Assembly: GCA_013816485.1 (NCBI GenBank)
Contig: JACDEI010000014.1
Location: 1-64,000 of the forward strand
Direction of reading: 5' to 3'
Length of the DNA stretch: 64,000 nucleotides
From: Planctomycetota bacterium
Lineage (GTDB): Bacteria > Planctomycetota > UBA11346
Numbering within the stretch: the first letter of the stretch is position 1; each line of letters opens with the position of its first letter. Under the pieces are notes generated by a model that did not search any database, was not told where the DNA came from, and saw only the letters and a list, made by a program, of their open reading frames with translations. A program made the translations under genes and the position numbers. Below, piece by piece: positions 42,917 to 53,500 of the stretch.

Positions 42917-45214
42917 ATGATCCGCACTATCGTTCCCCTTGCCTGTCTGCTGATTGTCGCTGCGGTCAGTGCCCAGTCGGCCGATCGTCCGGCCGCCGCC
43001 TCGCCAATACCGATCATCTTCGACACCGACATGGGGGCTGATTGCGATGATGTGGGTGCGCTGTTCATCCTCCACGGGGCGATTGAGCGCGGAGAAATCA
43101 CGCTCCTGGCCACCATCGGATGTACGTCCTCAGAATTTATCGCCCCGTGTATCGATGCGGTGAACACCTGGTTTGGCCGACCAGAGATTCCCGTAGCAAC
43201 CCTCAAGGACCCTGGGTTCATGCCCAGGCCAGGGTATTCAAGAGAGATTTCCGCACGATTTCCGCATCGCTTTCCCAAGAGCACGGATTACCCCGACGCC
43301 GTGACGCTCTATCGTGAGGTCCTAGCCAAACAGCCAGATGGCAGTGTCACCATAGTGGCGGTCGGCCCGCTCAGGAATCTGGCCAATCTGCTGAAATCAC
43401 GCCCCGATGCGGCCAGCCCTTTGGATGGGCCTGCGCTCGTCGCCAAGAAAGTGAAGCGGCTCGATATCATGGGCGGTAAATATCCGCCGGATGCAAGCAG
43501 GCACGCCAAGGACGGTGAATTCAACTTCATGCAGGACCCTGCCGCGACGGCACTGATTTGCTCCGCATGGCCGACGCCCGTGCTCTTCAATGGGGAAGGC
43601 GGTTCGACCAGCTCCGGCCGCCGCGTCACTTATGAGATGCCCGAGCACAATCCGCTCACCTTGGCCTATATGATCTCTGAATCGGTTGGTTTTTCCGGCG
43701 ATCGCTTGAGCTGGGATCCGGTCTCCTGCCTGGTAGCAGTTAGCGGCGCGGCACCGTGGTATAAAATCGTCAGCGGCGGCACCAATGTCGCCGATCCGGT
43801 GACCGGCGTGAATAACTGGCAGGCGGTCGGTGAGCGCAACCATTCCTACTTGGTCAGGGATCAGAAACTGCCGAAGAGCGTGGTGGAAGCCGCGCTTGAG
43901 GACCTGATGGTGGCCGGCAAGCCGCAGCCAACCAACCTCACCTTCGATACCCTCGCTTATGCCAACGCTGGGATGGGCGTGATCACCAGCGCCGGCGAGC
44001 GCGACAAGAACGGTGCCTGGCTGGATAAAAACCCATCGAGTTGGATTCAGTACCAGTACGTCGATGGGCGAAAATACGTGGTGAATTCGTATGGCGTCGT
44101 TTGCCCGGATAAGCTGCGCTTGCCGCGCTCGCTGGAATTATCCGCGTCCAATGATGGTGGGGTGAGTTGGACCGTCTTGGACACTCAGCGCGCCCTTGCC
44201 TTTACAGATCAGACTTCGCGCCTCGATTTCATCATCGCGAAACCAGGCACGTGGAATAGCTATCGCCTCACGGTGAAGGCAGCCAATGAGAGCGCAGGCA
44301 CCCTGATCGCCGCGGTCGAACTCAACCAAACGATCCACTGCAATGCCAAGGTCACTGCCGCCAGCGTCACCCTTGATCGCCGAGCGCTCACCATTGCCGT
44401 CAATGGTCGTGCGACGCTCAACGCGACCATTGCACCGAGTAACAGCGGTGAGCGCCACGTCGCTTGGATGTCCAGTGATCCGGCAGTGGCGGAGGTGCGC
44501 GGGATTGGTGAACAGATCGGCATGATCGTCGGCAAGAAGCCGGGCACCTGCACCATCACCGCGGTGGTCGGCAAGCTGACTCACGTTAGCACGGTGACGG
44601 TGACGCCATCCACACTGCCGGCGGACTGGAACTACCAGGAACTTAATCAGCCGCCCATTCCCGGTGCGGTCTCGGTGGTCGACGGGAAATTCACCCTCAC
44701 GGGCAGCGGCCATGCGATGACTTCGTTTTGGGAGCGGGTCAACGATCAGGGCGTCTTTGTCAGCAAACCGGTGCTAAGCGAGGTGGACATCTCTGCCCGT
44801 CTGACAGGCCTGGGGCCGAACGTCGGCGGCTCCGGGACCTACGTGAATGATCGCAGGCCCTCAACTGCTTCCGGGTTGATGATGCGGGAATCGCTCACCG
44901 TTCCCAGCAGTCGTTATGTGCTGATCCAGGTGGACACGTCCGGGAATCTTGTGGGTCGGTGGCGGGACGAGCTCGGAAATGGGGGCAAGGTCAAGGACCT
45001 TGGCAAGGTGACGTTGCCAATCCACCTCAAGCTCGTCCAGTCGGCCAACGAGGTGAATCTCTTCACCTCGGTCGATGGCCAGAACTGGGGAAAATCGTTG
45101 GCGGTTCTCCCCACGACCTTCAAAGAGAAAGGACACGTCGGTCTTTTTGTCTGCTCCGGAAATCCCGTTTCTTCAGCCACGGCCGAGTTCGACTCCGTCA
45201 CGGTGAAGGAATGA
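42917..45214 (+). CDS. Secreted nucleoside-hydrolase-like protein with discoidin-like, BIG2 and sandwich domains (copy 1)
   Basis: 765 residues. Signal peptide MIRTIVPLACLLIVAAVSAQS. The IUNH domain (30-320) starts with IIFDTDMGADCDDVGALF; Asp 36, 38, 42, 44 and 45 form the calcium site. It includes VAVGPLRNL, MGGKYPP and SWDPVSCLVAVSG. Next is a discoidin/F5-8-like region (SSWIQYQYVDGRKYVVNSYG, LELSASNDGGVSW), a bacterial Ig-like 2 domain (ASVTLDRRALTIAVNGRATL ... TCTITAVV), and a C-terminal laminin-G/DUF1349-like sandwich (FTLTGSGHAM, HVGLFVCSGNP). It probably cleaves N-ribosides or acts on a related sugar outside the cytoplasm. The frame extends far upstream inside the previous gene and that part is not used. 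Confidence 0.82.
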   Translation: MIRTIVPLACLLIVAAVSAQSADRPAAASPIPIIFDTDMGADCDDVGALFILHGAIERGEITLLATIGCTSSEFIAPCIDAVNTWFGRPEIPVATLKDPGFMPRPGYSREISARFPHRFPKSTDYPDAVTLYREVLAKQPDGSVTIVAVGPLRNLANLLKSRPDAASPLDGPALVAKKVKRLDIMGGKYPPDASRHAKDGEFNFMQDPAATALICSAWPTPVLFNGEGGSTSSGRRVTYEMPEHNPLTLAYMISESVGFSGDRLSWDPVSCLVAVSGAAPWYKIVSGGTNVADPVTGVNNWQAVGERNHSYLVRDQKLPKSVVEAALEDLMVAGKPQPTNLTFDTLAYANAGMGVITSAGERDKNGAWLDKNPSSWIQYQYVDGRKYVVNSYGVVCPDKLRLPRSLELSASNDGGVSWTVLDTQRALAFTDQTSRLDFIIAKPGTWNSYRLTVKAANESAGTLIAAVELNQTIHCNAKVTAASVTLDRRALTIAVNGRATLNATIAPSNSGERHVAWMSSDPAVAEVRGIGEQIGMIVGKKPGTCTITAVVGKLTHVSTVTVTPSTLPADWNYQELNQPPIPGAVSVVDGKFTLTGSGHAMTSFWERVNDQGVFVSKPVLSEVDISARLTGLGPNVGGSGTYVNDRRPSTASGLMMRESLTVPSSRYVLIQVDTSGNLVGRWRDELGNGGKVKDLGKVTLPIHLKLVQSANEVNLFTSVDGQNWGKSLAVLPTTFKEKGHVGLFVCSGNPVSSATAEFDSVTVKE

Positions 45215-45231
45215 ACGGCAGTCACATGATG

Positions 45232-45411
45232 AGAGGCGGTTTCATGGCTCATTCCGTAGCGAGCCCGGCCATCGTCGAGCGAGGCAAGGAAGACGGGCCG
45301 TTTGGAGCGGAAGCATGGCCGTGGGCCATGTTGAGCACCAAATGGTTCGTCTGACGCCGCCGCAGCCGACGAGGGCAGGGCGCAGTAGGAATGAGCCATG
45401 AAATCGCCTCT
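45232..45411. repeat. Long imperfect hairpin, MITE-like
   Basis: 45232-45255 and 45388-45411 are complementary over 24 bases with one mismatch (core TTCATGGCTCATTCC), and weaker complementarity continues inward for about 20 bases. The unit of about 180 bases sits between two tandem nucleoside-hydrolase paralogues and has no coding capacity. Inside is a smaller dyad CATGGCCGTGGGCCATG. The ends resemble terminal inverted repeats, but I see no target duplication. The right end lies just before the ribosome binding site of the second paralogue, so it may affect that transcript. Confidence 0.75.
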
Positions 45412-45439
45412 TAAGAATCACTTTACTCAGGAGGTCTCC

Positions 45440-47782
45440 ATGATCCGCACCATCGTTCCCCTAGCCTGTCTGCTGATCGTCGCTGCGGTCAGCGCCCAGT
45501 CGGCCGATCGCCCGGCCGCCACCTCGCCAATACCGATCATCTTCGACACCGACATGGGTCCCGATTGCGACGATGTCGGAGCACATTTCATCCTGCATGG
45601 AGCAATGCGGCGCGGACAGATCACCCTGCTGGCGACCATGGGCTGCGTCTCGACTACCACCATTGCTCCGGCGCTCGACGCCATCAACACCTGGTTCGGC
45701 CATCCGGAAATCCCGGTGGGAACGCTGAAAGACCCGGGATTCCTCGATGGCCAGCATTACACCGCCCTGCTCGCGCGGCAGTACCCGCACGCCTTGCCCA
45801 GCGGCGTGGACTATCCTGATGCGGTGGCGCTCTACCGCCGCGTCCTGGCCAAGCAGCCGGATGCCAGCGTGGTGATCGTCGCCGTCGGACCGTTGCGCAA
45901 TCTTGGCAACCTGCTGGCGTCCAGCGCGGATGCGGCCAGCCCGTTGGCGGGCCCGGAGCTGGTGAAAAAGAAAGTGAAGAAGCTGTTTGTGATGGGCGGC
46001 ACGTATCCGCCCAAGGAGAACAAATCCGGCGAGTGGAATTTCCTTCAGGATCCCAAGTCGGCCGTCGTGGTCTGTTCGACCTGGCCGACACCGGTGGTGT
46101 TCGATGGCGATGGTGGCGATGTCAATTCAGGACGCCGGGTCACTGCCGTGATGCCGGAACACAATCCGCTGACTCTGGCCTACACCAATTACCCAGGCTC
46201 CGGTTACGGCGGAGATCGTCTGAGCTGGGATCCCATCACCTGCCTGGTAGCCGTCAGCGGTGCCGCGCCGTGGTATCAGGAAATCAGCGGCGGCACCAAC
46301 GTCGTCGATGCCAAGGGCGTCAATACCTGGACGCCGGGCGCAGACCGCGGACATAGCTACCTGAAGCCCGTGGTGCGAAAAGCCGAGATCGAAGACGCGC
46401 TGGAGGATCTGATGACCGCGGGCAAGGCGCGCCCGACGAATCTGACCTGGAACACCGCCAGCTATGCGCTGGATGGCGCCTGCCACATCACCAGTTCGCT
46501 GGAGGTATCGAACAGCGATCCCAATCAGGCGGCGATCAAGGCCTTCGATGGCAACGACAAGAGCGCTTGGCGCAGTAAAGGGCCGTCACCGTGGATCCAA
46601 TGCCAGTACGCCGACGGACGGAAATACCTCGTCACCTCCTACGCCCTGGTCAGTGCCGATCCCGGTCGTCAGCCACGCAGCCTGCGCCTGTCGGGGTCGA
46701 ATGATGACGGACGCACGTGGACCGACCTGGATGTGCAACAGAACCCGGGATTCAGCGCCCAGGATAAGCGCCGTGAATTCACCGTCGCCAAACCGCAGAA
46801 GTGGAACAACTACCGCGTGACCGTCACCGCGGCCAATGCCGATGAAGGATGCGAGATCGCCACGCTTGATCTGAACGAGGCGATCCACTGCCAGCCGAAG
46901 GTGGCAGTCGCGTCACTGACCGTCGATCGCACGACGCTGACGCTGCCTGTGTTTGGTCGCGCGACGCTGAATGCCTCGCTGGCCCCCGCCCGCACCTTTG
47001 AACGAGAGGTGTTGTGGGTCAGCAGCGATCCGGCGGTGGCCGAGGTCCGTCGCGTCGGCGAACAGATCGCCATGGTGATGGGCCGAAAGGCCGGCACCTG
47101 CGTGGTCACCGCCAGCATCGATGGGGTCACGCAGACCTGCGCCGTGACGATCACGCCGTCGACCCTGGCTGACGGCTGGGCCTTTGACGAACTCGCCAAA
47201 CCGGCGATTCCCGGTGCCGTCACCGTCAACGCAGGCGTGATGAGTCTGACCGGATGTGGCCATGCCATGACCTCGTGGTGGGAACGGGTCCGCGACCAGG
47301 GCGTCTTTGCCAACCGTTCAGCGAGCGGCGATGGCGCGTGGTCCGCGCGCCTGACCGCACTCGGCCCAGCCGTGGGCGGAACCAAAGCCCGGCCCAACAC
47401 CGCCCCCAACACCGCCGCCGGCATGATGATCCGCGAATCGCTCAGCCACAGCTGCGGACGCTTCGTGTTGGTACAGGTCGAGTCATCGGGCGAGTTGGTC
47501 TGCCGCTGGCGCGACAAGACCGGCGATCAGGACGACAATCAGCGCAAGGTCCTGGGCACGGTGACGCTGCCGGTGCACGTGAAGTTGGTGAAGACCGCGG
47601 CGCAGATCCAGATCTTCACCTCCGCCGATGGCAAGGAGTGGGGCCAGCCGCGCTTCACCCGTGACAGCGCCTTCGGCGCCGATGGGCGCGTTGGACTGTT
47701 CATCTGCTCGGGCAATCCCGGGGTATCCGCTACCGCAACTTTTGACGCTCTGGTCGTCAGTGACCAGGGCGCGACCAAGTGA
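45440..47782 (+). CDS. Secreted nucleoside-hydrolase-like protein with discoidin-like, BIG2 and sandwich domains (copy 2)
   Basis: 780 residues, a full-length tandem paralogue of the preceding gene. The signal peptide is identical for its first 20 residues. IIFDTDMGPDCDDVGAHF keeps all five acidic residues. VAVGPLRNL, MGGTYPP and SWDPITCLVAVSG are conserved. Then the discoidin-like domain (SPWIQCQYADGRKYLVTSYA), the Ig-like domain (VASLTVDRTTLTLPVFGRAT) and the C-terminal sandwich (VGLFICSGNPGVSATATFD). CAGGAGGT lies seven bases before the ATG, a strong ribosome binding site. Divergence in the middle of the catalytic domain (QHYTALLARQYPHALPSGVD) suggests a changed specificity pocket. Confidence 0.82.
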   Translation: MIRTIVPLACLLIVAAVSAQSADRPAATSPIPIIFDTDMGPDCDDVGAHFILHGAMRRGQITLLATMGCVSTTTIAPALDAINTWFGHPEIPVGTLKDPGFLDGQHYTALLARQYPHALPSGVDYPDAVALYRRVLAKQPDASVVIVAVGPLRNLGNLLASSADAASPLAGPELVKKKVKKLFVMGGTYPPKENKSGEWNFLQDPKSAVVVCSTWPTPVVFDGDGGDVNSGRRVTAVMPEHNPLTLAYTNYPGSGYGGDRLSWDPITCLVAVSGAAPWYQEISGGTNVVDAKGVNTWTPGADRGHSYLKPVVRKAEIEDALEDLMTAGKARPTNLTWNTASYALDGACHITSSLEVSNSDPNQAAIKAFDGNDKSAWRSKGPSPWIQCQYADGRKYLVTSYALVSADPGRQPRSLRLSGSNDDGRTWTDLDVQQNPGFSAQDKRREFTVAKPQKWNNYRVTVTAANADEGCEIATLDLNEAIHCQPKVAVASLTVDRTTLTLPVFGRATLNASLAPARTFEREVLWVSSDPAVAEVRRVGEQIAMVMGRKAGTCVVTASIDGVTQTCAVTITPSTLADGWAFDELAKPAIPGAVTVNAGVMSLTGCGHAMTSWWERVRDQGVFANRSASGDGAWSARLTALGPAVGGTKARPNTAPNTAAGMMIRESLSHSCGRFVLVQVESSGELVCRWRDKTGDQDDNQRKVLGTVTLPVHVKLVKTAAQIQIFTSADGKEWGQPRFTRDSAFGADGRVGLFICSGNPGVSATATFDALVVSDQGATK

Positions 47783-48191
47783 TCTCCGAGCCCGTCGCTC
47801 GAGATCCTGTTCCCGCGTGTGGTGGTATTGCTCGTCAGATCCGAAACTAACGCCGCGATACAGGTTTCCTGAGGAGGCAACCTGCGTGACCGGACCATGA
47901 CTGCCGTCCTGTGGCGATGGGCGCCGTGCAAGGCATGGTCATGAACACCCTCAGTCTCTCGCCATCCGCACAATGCGCTATCGGGTGAAGGTAGTCCCGA
48001 AGGATGCATGCTGAAGGACCAGGGAGACAGATTCACTCCGCGTCATACTACACGTCTTCATCGGGACAGATGAGGGCGCATCAGATGCATGTCCGTAATC
48101 TTCCAGGTCCATAATTCTTCAGGCGGCCAGGATGGATCAGGACTTGCGCGCAGCCGCTGAATTCGCGGCGATGCGCGCCGACGTGTGCGGA
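47783..48191. other. Gene-free stretch between convergent genes
   Basis: 409 bases between the stop codons of convergent genes. It holds a small dyad CAGGTT...AACCTG near 47860-47883 and the local palindrome pair CATGAC/GTCATG at about 47896-47943. The sequence is less G+C-rich than its neighbours. I see no convincing gene, RNA or T-run terminator. Confidence 0.4.
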
Positions 48192-50255
48192 TTATGGCTT
48201 CCAGAGGAAGACCAGCCCCTTCGCCATCCATACCTCCTCGACGCAGATAATGTATGTGCCATCGGCGCGGCGATGAGTCTGGACCGCGTCGTTCATGTCG
48301 ATCCAGCCAGTCACCCCAGCGATGTCGGCGGTGGGCAGCAGGCGACCGACACGCTCACCGTCGGCCAGGCGCCAGACGTCGACCGCCAACTGCTCGTGCT
48401 TCCAGGTCGAGGCGATGAAGAGGTGATCGCGCTCGAGCGACCACGCCTTCGGTACCGCACCGATGATGCCCTCGGGCGGGATGATCACGCGCGACCACGC
48501 CAGTTTGGGCTGCTTCGACCAGTTGTCGAAGCGGAACAGGACCGGTCCGGTGTTCATCTGCTCCCAGCCGCCGCCGGGGAACGGGTGCTCCGTGCTCCAC
48601 GCGCCGATGTACATGCGGTCCTGCTCGGGATCATAGGCAATCTTGGAGGCCTTCTCGAGGCCGCCCGTGGCCGGCAGCACCACCTCGGTGCGCTTGGCCA
48701 GATCCCACGTGGGAGCACCGGTGGCATTCAGCCCAGCGAAGGGCAGGCGCGCGATGCGCCCCTTTCCGCCGTCCCATCCGCCGACGTTCATCAGCAGCGC
48801 GCCGCTGGCGTCGAGCGCAGTGCATTGGCCGCTGTCGGGTGCGGAATGATACTCGCCTGCTTGCATCGCGCCGTCGCCATCGGCATCGATCCAGAGGAAG
48901 GCGCCCCGCTCCGGGTGGTTCGGTGGGTACTCATCCGACTCGGCGCCGTCCGGGTAATACATCGCGGCGGGAACCGCGATCTCGCCGAGGAAGCGCCAGA
49001 AGTACCAGTTGCCACCCATCTGCTGCTTGCCGACCAGGATGCGCTGCCCGCCCAGCCGCAGCACGCGCATCGCCTGCCACGGCGTCTGCAGGCGCGGATC
49101 AAGGGGATAGCGCAGCGGATCCAGGGTGATCGCGACGTCGCGCCAGGCCTGCGCCGGTGGCTTGGTGAAGTCCATCGCGTAGCGGTGGCCGACGCTGTAC
49201 AACGTGCCCTCCTCGCCGGGGTCGGCATCGGCGCAGGACACGAACTCGGTCCCCTGTCGCGTCCACACCGGCTTGCGTTTCGCGTCGTACTTGTGCAGCT
49301 TGGCGCCGTAATCCCAGCAGGCGACATAGAGCGCGCCCTCGCTGTCGGTGGCGATGCCGGTGATGCGGAAGAAGCGGCCGGGCCCAACCAGACCGGGCTT
49401 GTCGCCGAGGTAGATCGGTCCGCCGAAGCTGTCGCCGGTGAAACGCCCATCGGCGCGATAGCGGCGGATGCACTGCCGATCAAGCGCGCCATCGGCCACC
49501 ATCAGCGAACCATCGCGATCGAGCGCGAGCGCCACCGGCAGGGCGCAGTCGCTGATCGCGACGCTGAGGTCCTTGCCGTCGCGGTCGAGCTTGCGCACCT
49601 GCTTCGCGGCAGTGTTGATCACCCACAACGCCGATTCCGGAGCGGCGCCGATCAGCAACCGGCCCGGATCGGCACAGGGCATGGCGCGCAGCGGTTTCAT
49701 CGTGGTGGTGGAGAAGACCAGGATGCGCCCCGAGGCCGGATCCGACACGAAGAGCTCGCCGGCATGGACGGCCAGCCCGGGCGGCTTGCCGCCACCTTCC
49801 AGCTTCAGGCGGTACCCCACGGTCGCGCCGTCCCACTTGGCGGCGGTGCCGTCCATGGCATAGCGCGCGACGCCCGCGAACTTGCCTTGGCCCGCTTCGC
49901 CATTCTGCCCCACCGCATACCAAACGAACGTGCCGTCGGTGGCGAGCGCGGTGCCGCCCGACCAACCCCACGAGTGGAACTGCGCCGCCCAGTCTCCCTG
50001 AGCTTCCGGCACGCCGACCTTGTCGCCGTCGGTGGTGTAGATGCCCGCCTCGCCGCCGTGCTCGTCCCAGGGCGTGATCGCGTAGATACGTTTCCCGTGC
50101 ACGACGATGTCGTCGACGCTCTGCTGGAAGTAAGCCGCGCTCGGTCCGCTGCCGCCACCCCAGGTGTTCCCGTACCAGAAGGTGCGTTGGTTGAGTGGCT
50201 CCGCCCCAGCCAGCGCTGCGATCGACAGGGCCAGCAGCAGTGCGATACGCGACAT
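48192..50255 (-). CDS. Secreted beta-propeller protein with EF-hand-like loop (copy 2)
   Basis: 687 residues, signal peptide MSRIALLLALSIAALAGAEP. Blade-like repeats include DDIVVHGKRIYAITPWDEHG, GLAVHAGELFVSDPASGRIL, VALALDRDGSLMVADGALDR and GIATDSEGALYVACWDYGAK. The calcium-type loop DADGDGAMQAGE follows FLWI, in the same position as in the protein at 40665-42848. The C-terminal MAKGLVFLWKP resembles the NLLYRWNP end of copy 1. GGAG lies six bases before the chosen ATG. It converges on the nucleoside-hydrolase pair. Ligand unknown. Confidence 0.75.
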   Translation of the reverse strand: MSRIALLLALSIAALAGAEPLNQRTFWYGNTWGGGSGPSAAYFQQSVDDIVVHGKRIYAITPWDEHGGEAGIYTTDGDKVGVPEAQGDWAAQFHSWGWSGGTALATDGTFVWYAVGQNGEAGQGKFAGVARYAMDGTAAKWDGATVGYRLKLEGGGKPPGLAVHAGELFVSDPASGRILVFSTTTMKPLRAMPCADPGRLLIGAAPESALWVINTAAKQVRKLDRDGKDLSVAISDCALPVALALDRDGSLMVADGALDRQCIRRYRADGRFTGDSFGGPIYLGDKPGLVGPGRFFRITGIATDSEGALYVACWDYGAKLHKYDAKRKPVWTRQGTEFVSCADADPGEEGTLYSVGHRYAMDFTKPPAQAWRDVAITLDPLRYPLDPRLQTPWQAMRVLRLGGQRILVGKQQMGGNWYFWRFLGEIAVPAAMYYPDGAESDEYPPNHPERGAFLWIDADGDGAMQAGEYHSAPDSGQCTALDASGALLMNVGGWDGGKGRIARLPFAGLNATGAPTWDLAKRTEVVLPATGGLEKASKIAYDPEQDRMYIGAWSTEHPFPGGGWEQMNTGPVLFRFDNWSKQPKLAWSRVIIPPEGIIGAVPKAWSLERDHLFIASTWKHEQLAVDVWRLADGERVGRLLPTADIAGVTGWIDMNDAVQTHRRADGTYIICVEEVWMAKGLVFLWKP

Positions 50256-50386
50256 CGGATACTCCATGCGAGGAACGGCGGGGAAAAAGCAGCGATCTAC
50301 CGGTCCATCCGGCAAGCAAGGACGATGGCGTTTTAGGGCAGCGTGTAAATCTGCGCCTTTTCTCAGGAGAGGATTCACGAGAGGAC

Positions 50387-50482
50387 TCACGAAAGGTCTG
50401 GCGATAGCTTGGTGCCATTGAGTCCAAACTGTTTGGGCACGGTGCAGCCAGCTCGCGCCAGGATGTCGATTAGCATTTGATT
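50387..50482 (-). pseudogene. Remnant of the 3' end of a DUF1552 gene
   Basis: The minus strand encodes MLIDILARAGCTVPKQFGLN followed by GTKLSPDLS and TGA. This is nearly identical to the last 30 residues of the intact DUF1552 gene at 54327-55793. About 89% of bases match over 84 positions, and most differences are synonymous, so the fragment derives from a formerly functional relative. No upstream part of the gene remains. The stop-proximal sequence is triplicated with a 12-base period (50366-50400, CTCTCGTGAATC-like). It lies just beyond the end of the 1227-residue propeller gene and brackets it with the intact DUF1552 gene. Confidence 0.88.
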
Positions 50483-50519
50483 ACCTCGTCTCCACCACGC
50501 ACCGGCACCGCGTGGCCAC

Positions 50520-53500
50520 TCATGGGGCACGCCAGAGCGAGTCCTTGCCAATCTCTTTCTTCTCGAATTGTGATCCTTGCCAAGAAACTTGGAGAAGAGC
50601 GCGGGCAAAGTCGTTCACGTATTCGACGCGGATCGGATGTTTTCCGGCTTTCAAGAGCATGTCGCCGTCGTAGGTGATCGTCTCGTTGCCGTTTCCTTGC
50701 ACGACCTGGCGGTCGCCGATGTACAGATGGCTTTGAGCGTCGGACCGCACATAGAAGGTGTAAAGCCCATCATGGGGAATGGTGATGTAGCCGGAGAAGC
50801 GAAAGCCCGGCTGTTTGTTGGCCGCGGTCGGGAAGCTGAAGGACTCAGTCGTTCCACTTGAGGTCACCTGCATCTTCGAGAAATCAGGGACTCGGCCTTC
50901 AAAATTCCGCTTCGGTTCAAATAGGTCATAGCGCAAACCGGGGATGGTCGCCTTGGCCGCCACGGGATCAGGTTCACGAAGTTTGGAGTCGTAGGCGCGG
51001 AATGTCCAGAGACCCCAGTTAGCCGGTTGAAGCCGGGCTTCGCCAGGAATGTCGCTGACGATGTTGGTATTGAGATTGTTCCAGTAGAGACGTTGGATCG
51101 TCTGTGTGCCGTTGCCTTTCAGGATGCCGAAATCACCCAGAAACTTTTCGCCGGGCTTGGGCGAAAAATTAAGCGCCGACAGGGGCACCGAGAACTCGGC
51201 GTTGCCGTTGTCCTGGGCCAATTGAAGCACGCCACTGATGTCATCCACACGATCAAACCAAACCTTTCCGATCGGCGACTCGAACAGCACACGCTCCTTC
51301 TCTTGCGTCCCCGGCACGACGGTGCGATAGAGCACGGCCACCGGTCGGCCTTTTGCCTTCGTCACCAGGAGCCGCAAGTCGCCGGTGACCGGTGCCGTGC
51401 GTTTCTGATCGGCGCGGGCATCAGTCCCGATCATGAGATCAATACAGCCGCCGTTCTTGAACATGAACAGGGGATTGACGGCGTCGTTGTCCAGCAAGCG
51501 CGGGTCGCTGGTTTTGAAGGCGGCGTAGAGCCGGTCGCCGCTCACGGTGACCGCCGCGAATCCGGCGTCGCCGACCTCTTGCCAGCGGGTGCCAGCACTC
51601 CAGTCATCGAGTTTGCCGTCCACCGTGGGACTTTCGTTCAGTATGTTCACGTAGGTGGTAGCCCGATCCTGCTTACGGGCTTTGATTATCCGCGTTTCTG
51701 GCAGCGAAGCCACGGCCGCACTGGTCATCTGTACTTGGCCGAATTCGCGCCGGCGAATAGTCTCAAATCCTGTCAATCGGAAGATCGACGAGTGCTCCTT
51801 ACCAGCGACCAGGTAGATCTCGCCGTCTTTCGTCTGAGTAACGGTCGGATGGAAATGCTCATCCTCAAAACTGATATTTTCCATGACCAATCCACGCTTG
51901 CCCGCGGGGAAGCGGATGAGCGGTTTGACCCGCATATCGCCACCAAGTTCCTGGATGAACAGGCCGTCGGCGGTGAAGAGGAACATGTTCCCCTTCTCAG
52001 CGTTGACCGCATACCACTGTCCCGCCTCGCCTGTGGTGGCCGTCACGACGGGGCCGAGCAAGCGGGTGGGATCCACGACATCGCCAGGAAATTGCGGAGG
52101 ACCACCTCGGCGTTCGGGGTAGCTCCAGATCCGCTTGTCCTTGTTCCAGGCGGAGAGCAGGCCGACGAGCGAGCTGCCGTCCTTCAGCGGTCTGGAATCG
52201 TGACCGTCCTCGCCGTTTCCAACCAACTCCAGGGTGGGAGTGAGCTCAAAGCGCGCTTTGGCGAGGTCGTAAATGGGCACGCCGTCGGCTCGGATCAGGG
52301 GGGCGGGAACGGTGATGCCCCAAGAACCCTGAAGCGACAGGTCGGGGTTGACGTTGAAATCACGATAACCAAAGGTCTTTCGCGTGGCGCCATTCCGGTC
52401 AACGAAGGTCTCGTCAAAGACGCGGTAGGTGAACTCCGTGGGTTGCGGTTGGCCATCGTTGTTCAGATCCGACCAAGCAAGGAACTGTTCGTTCTTCTTG
52501 CCGGGAGCCAGTGCCACGATGGCCTTGTCCGCGGCAACATTGGGCCACCAGCGGTCGCTGCCGACATAGGAGACCGGCCGCGCAATGCGCGTGATCTCAT
52601 CAAGCAGAAACGTGGCGGTGTAGGTGTTGCCGCGCAAGCCGCCTTGATAGCCGCCGATCAAATAGGTTCGCCCGCCCACGTGCAGCGGCGTCTCAGGCAG
52701 CCAGTTTTCACCCGGCATTTTGGCGAAGCCTTGGGCATTTTGGCGGCAAACCACCGCGTGAAGGCGTGAGGTGCCTGTAGTCCAATTGAGCTGGAACTCC
52801 ATGACTCCTTCAAAGGTGGCGTGGAAGAAACGCGTTTTGTCCAGCGGGTCGATGGTACCGCCACCGCCGTAGTGTGGCGGCCCATAACGAGCGTCCACCA
52901 GTTGGCCGGTGGCCGCTTTCCAGACGCTGATGCGTTTGGGCAGATGATCCGCTTCAGCGACCCACAGTTGTCCCTTGTCATCAAGGGCCAGGCCTTGTGG
53001 CCGGGTCATGCGACGTTCGTCATAAAGGCCCAATTGTTCTCCGCCTGGATGGCCGATGGTGCGGAGGAGTTTGCCAGCGGGTGACAAAACTTTGACTTGA
53101 TGGCTCTTGCCCCAATCAGCCACATAGAGTTCTTCCCCCGTGGCGCTCATGGCGAGGGTGCGCGGATCTTCCAAGCCCTGGGCGGGAATGACGGTGGCAT
53201 CCCCCAAAACCGGAGCGGCAGCGGGATCTGTGCGGATGATCGTGAACCTATGGATTTTCCCGGCACTCACCACCAGCAGCCGTCCCTGATTGTCAAACAA
53301 CAGGCCACGCGGTGAAGGCATCGGCGTTGATCCCAGCACCTTTTTTTCGATGGCGTCCACAAATAGCAGCTTCTCTTCGCTGGGAGCGCTGATGACGGCC
53401 AGGCCATCGCGCACGGCGAGCGATAGGCCGATGGTCCCTGGCTCCCGCGGCATCGCCACCGCGGGTTGATAGGTGATGATTTCCATGCCGCTGCCGTCGC

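Noticed and set aside
48132-50336. 734-codon open frame antisense to propeller copy 2
   Set aside because: The minus-strand frame has a signal peptide, propeller repeats and a paralogue. The plus-strand translation is Arg/Ala/Gly-rich without family features.
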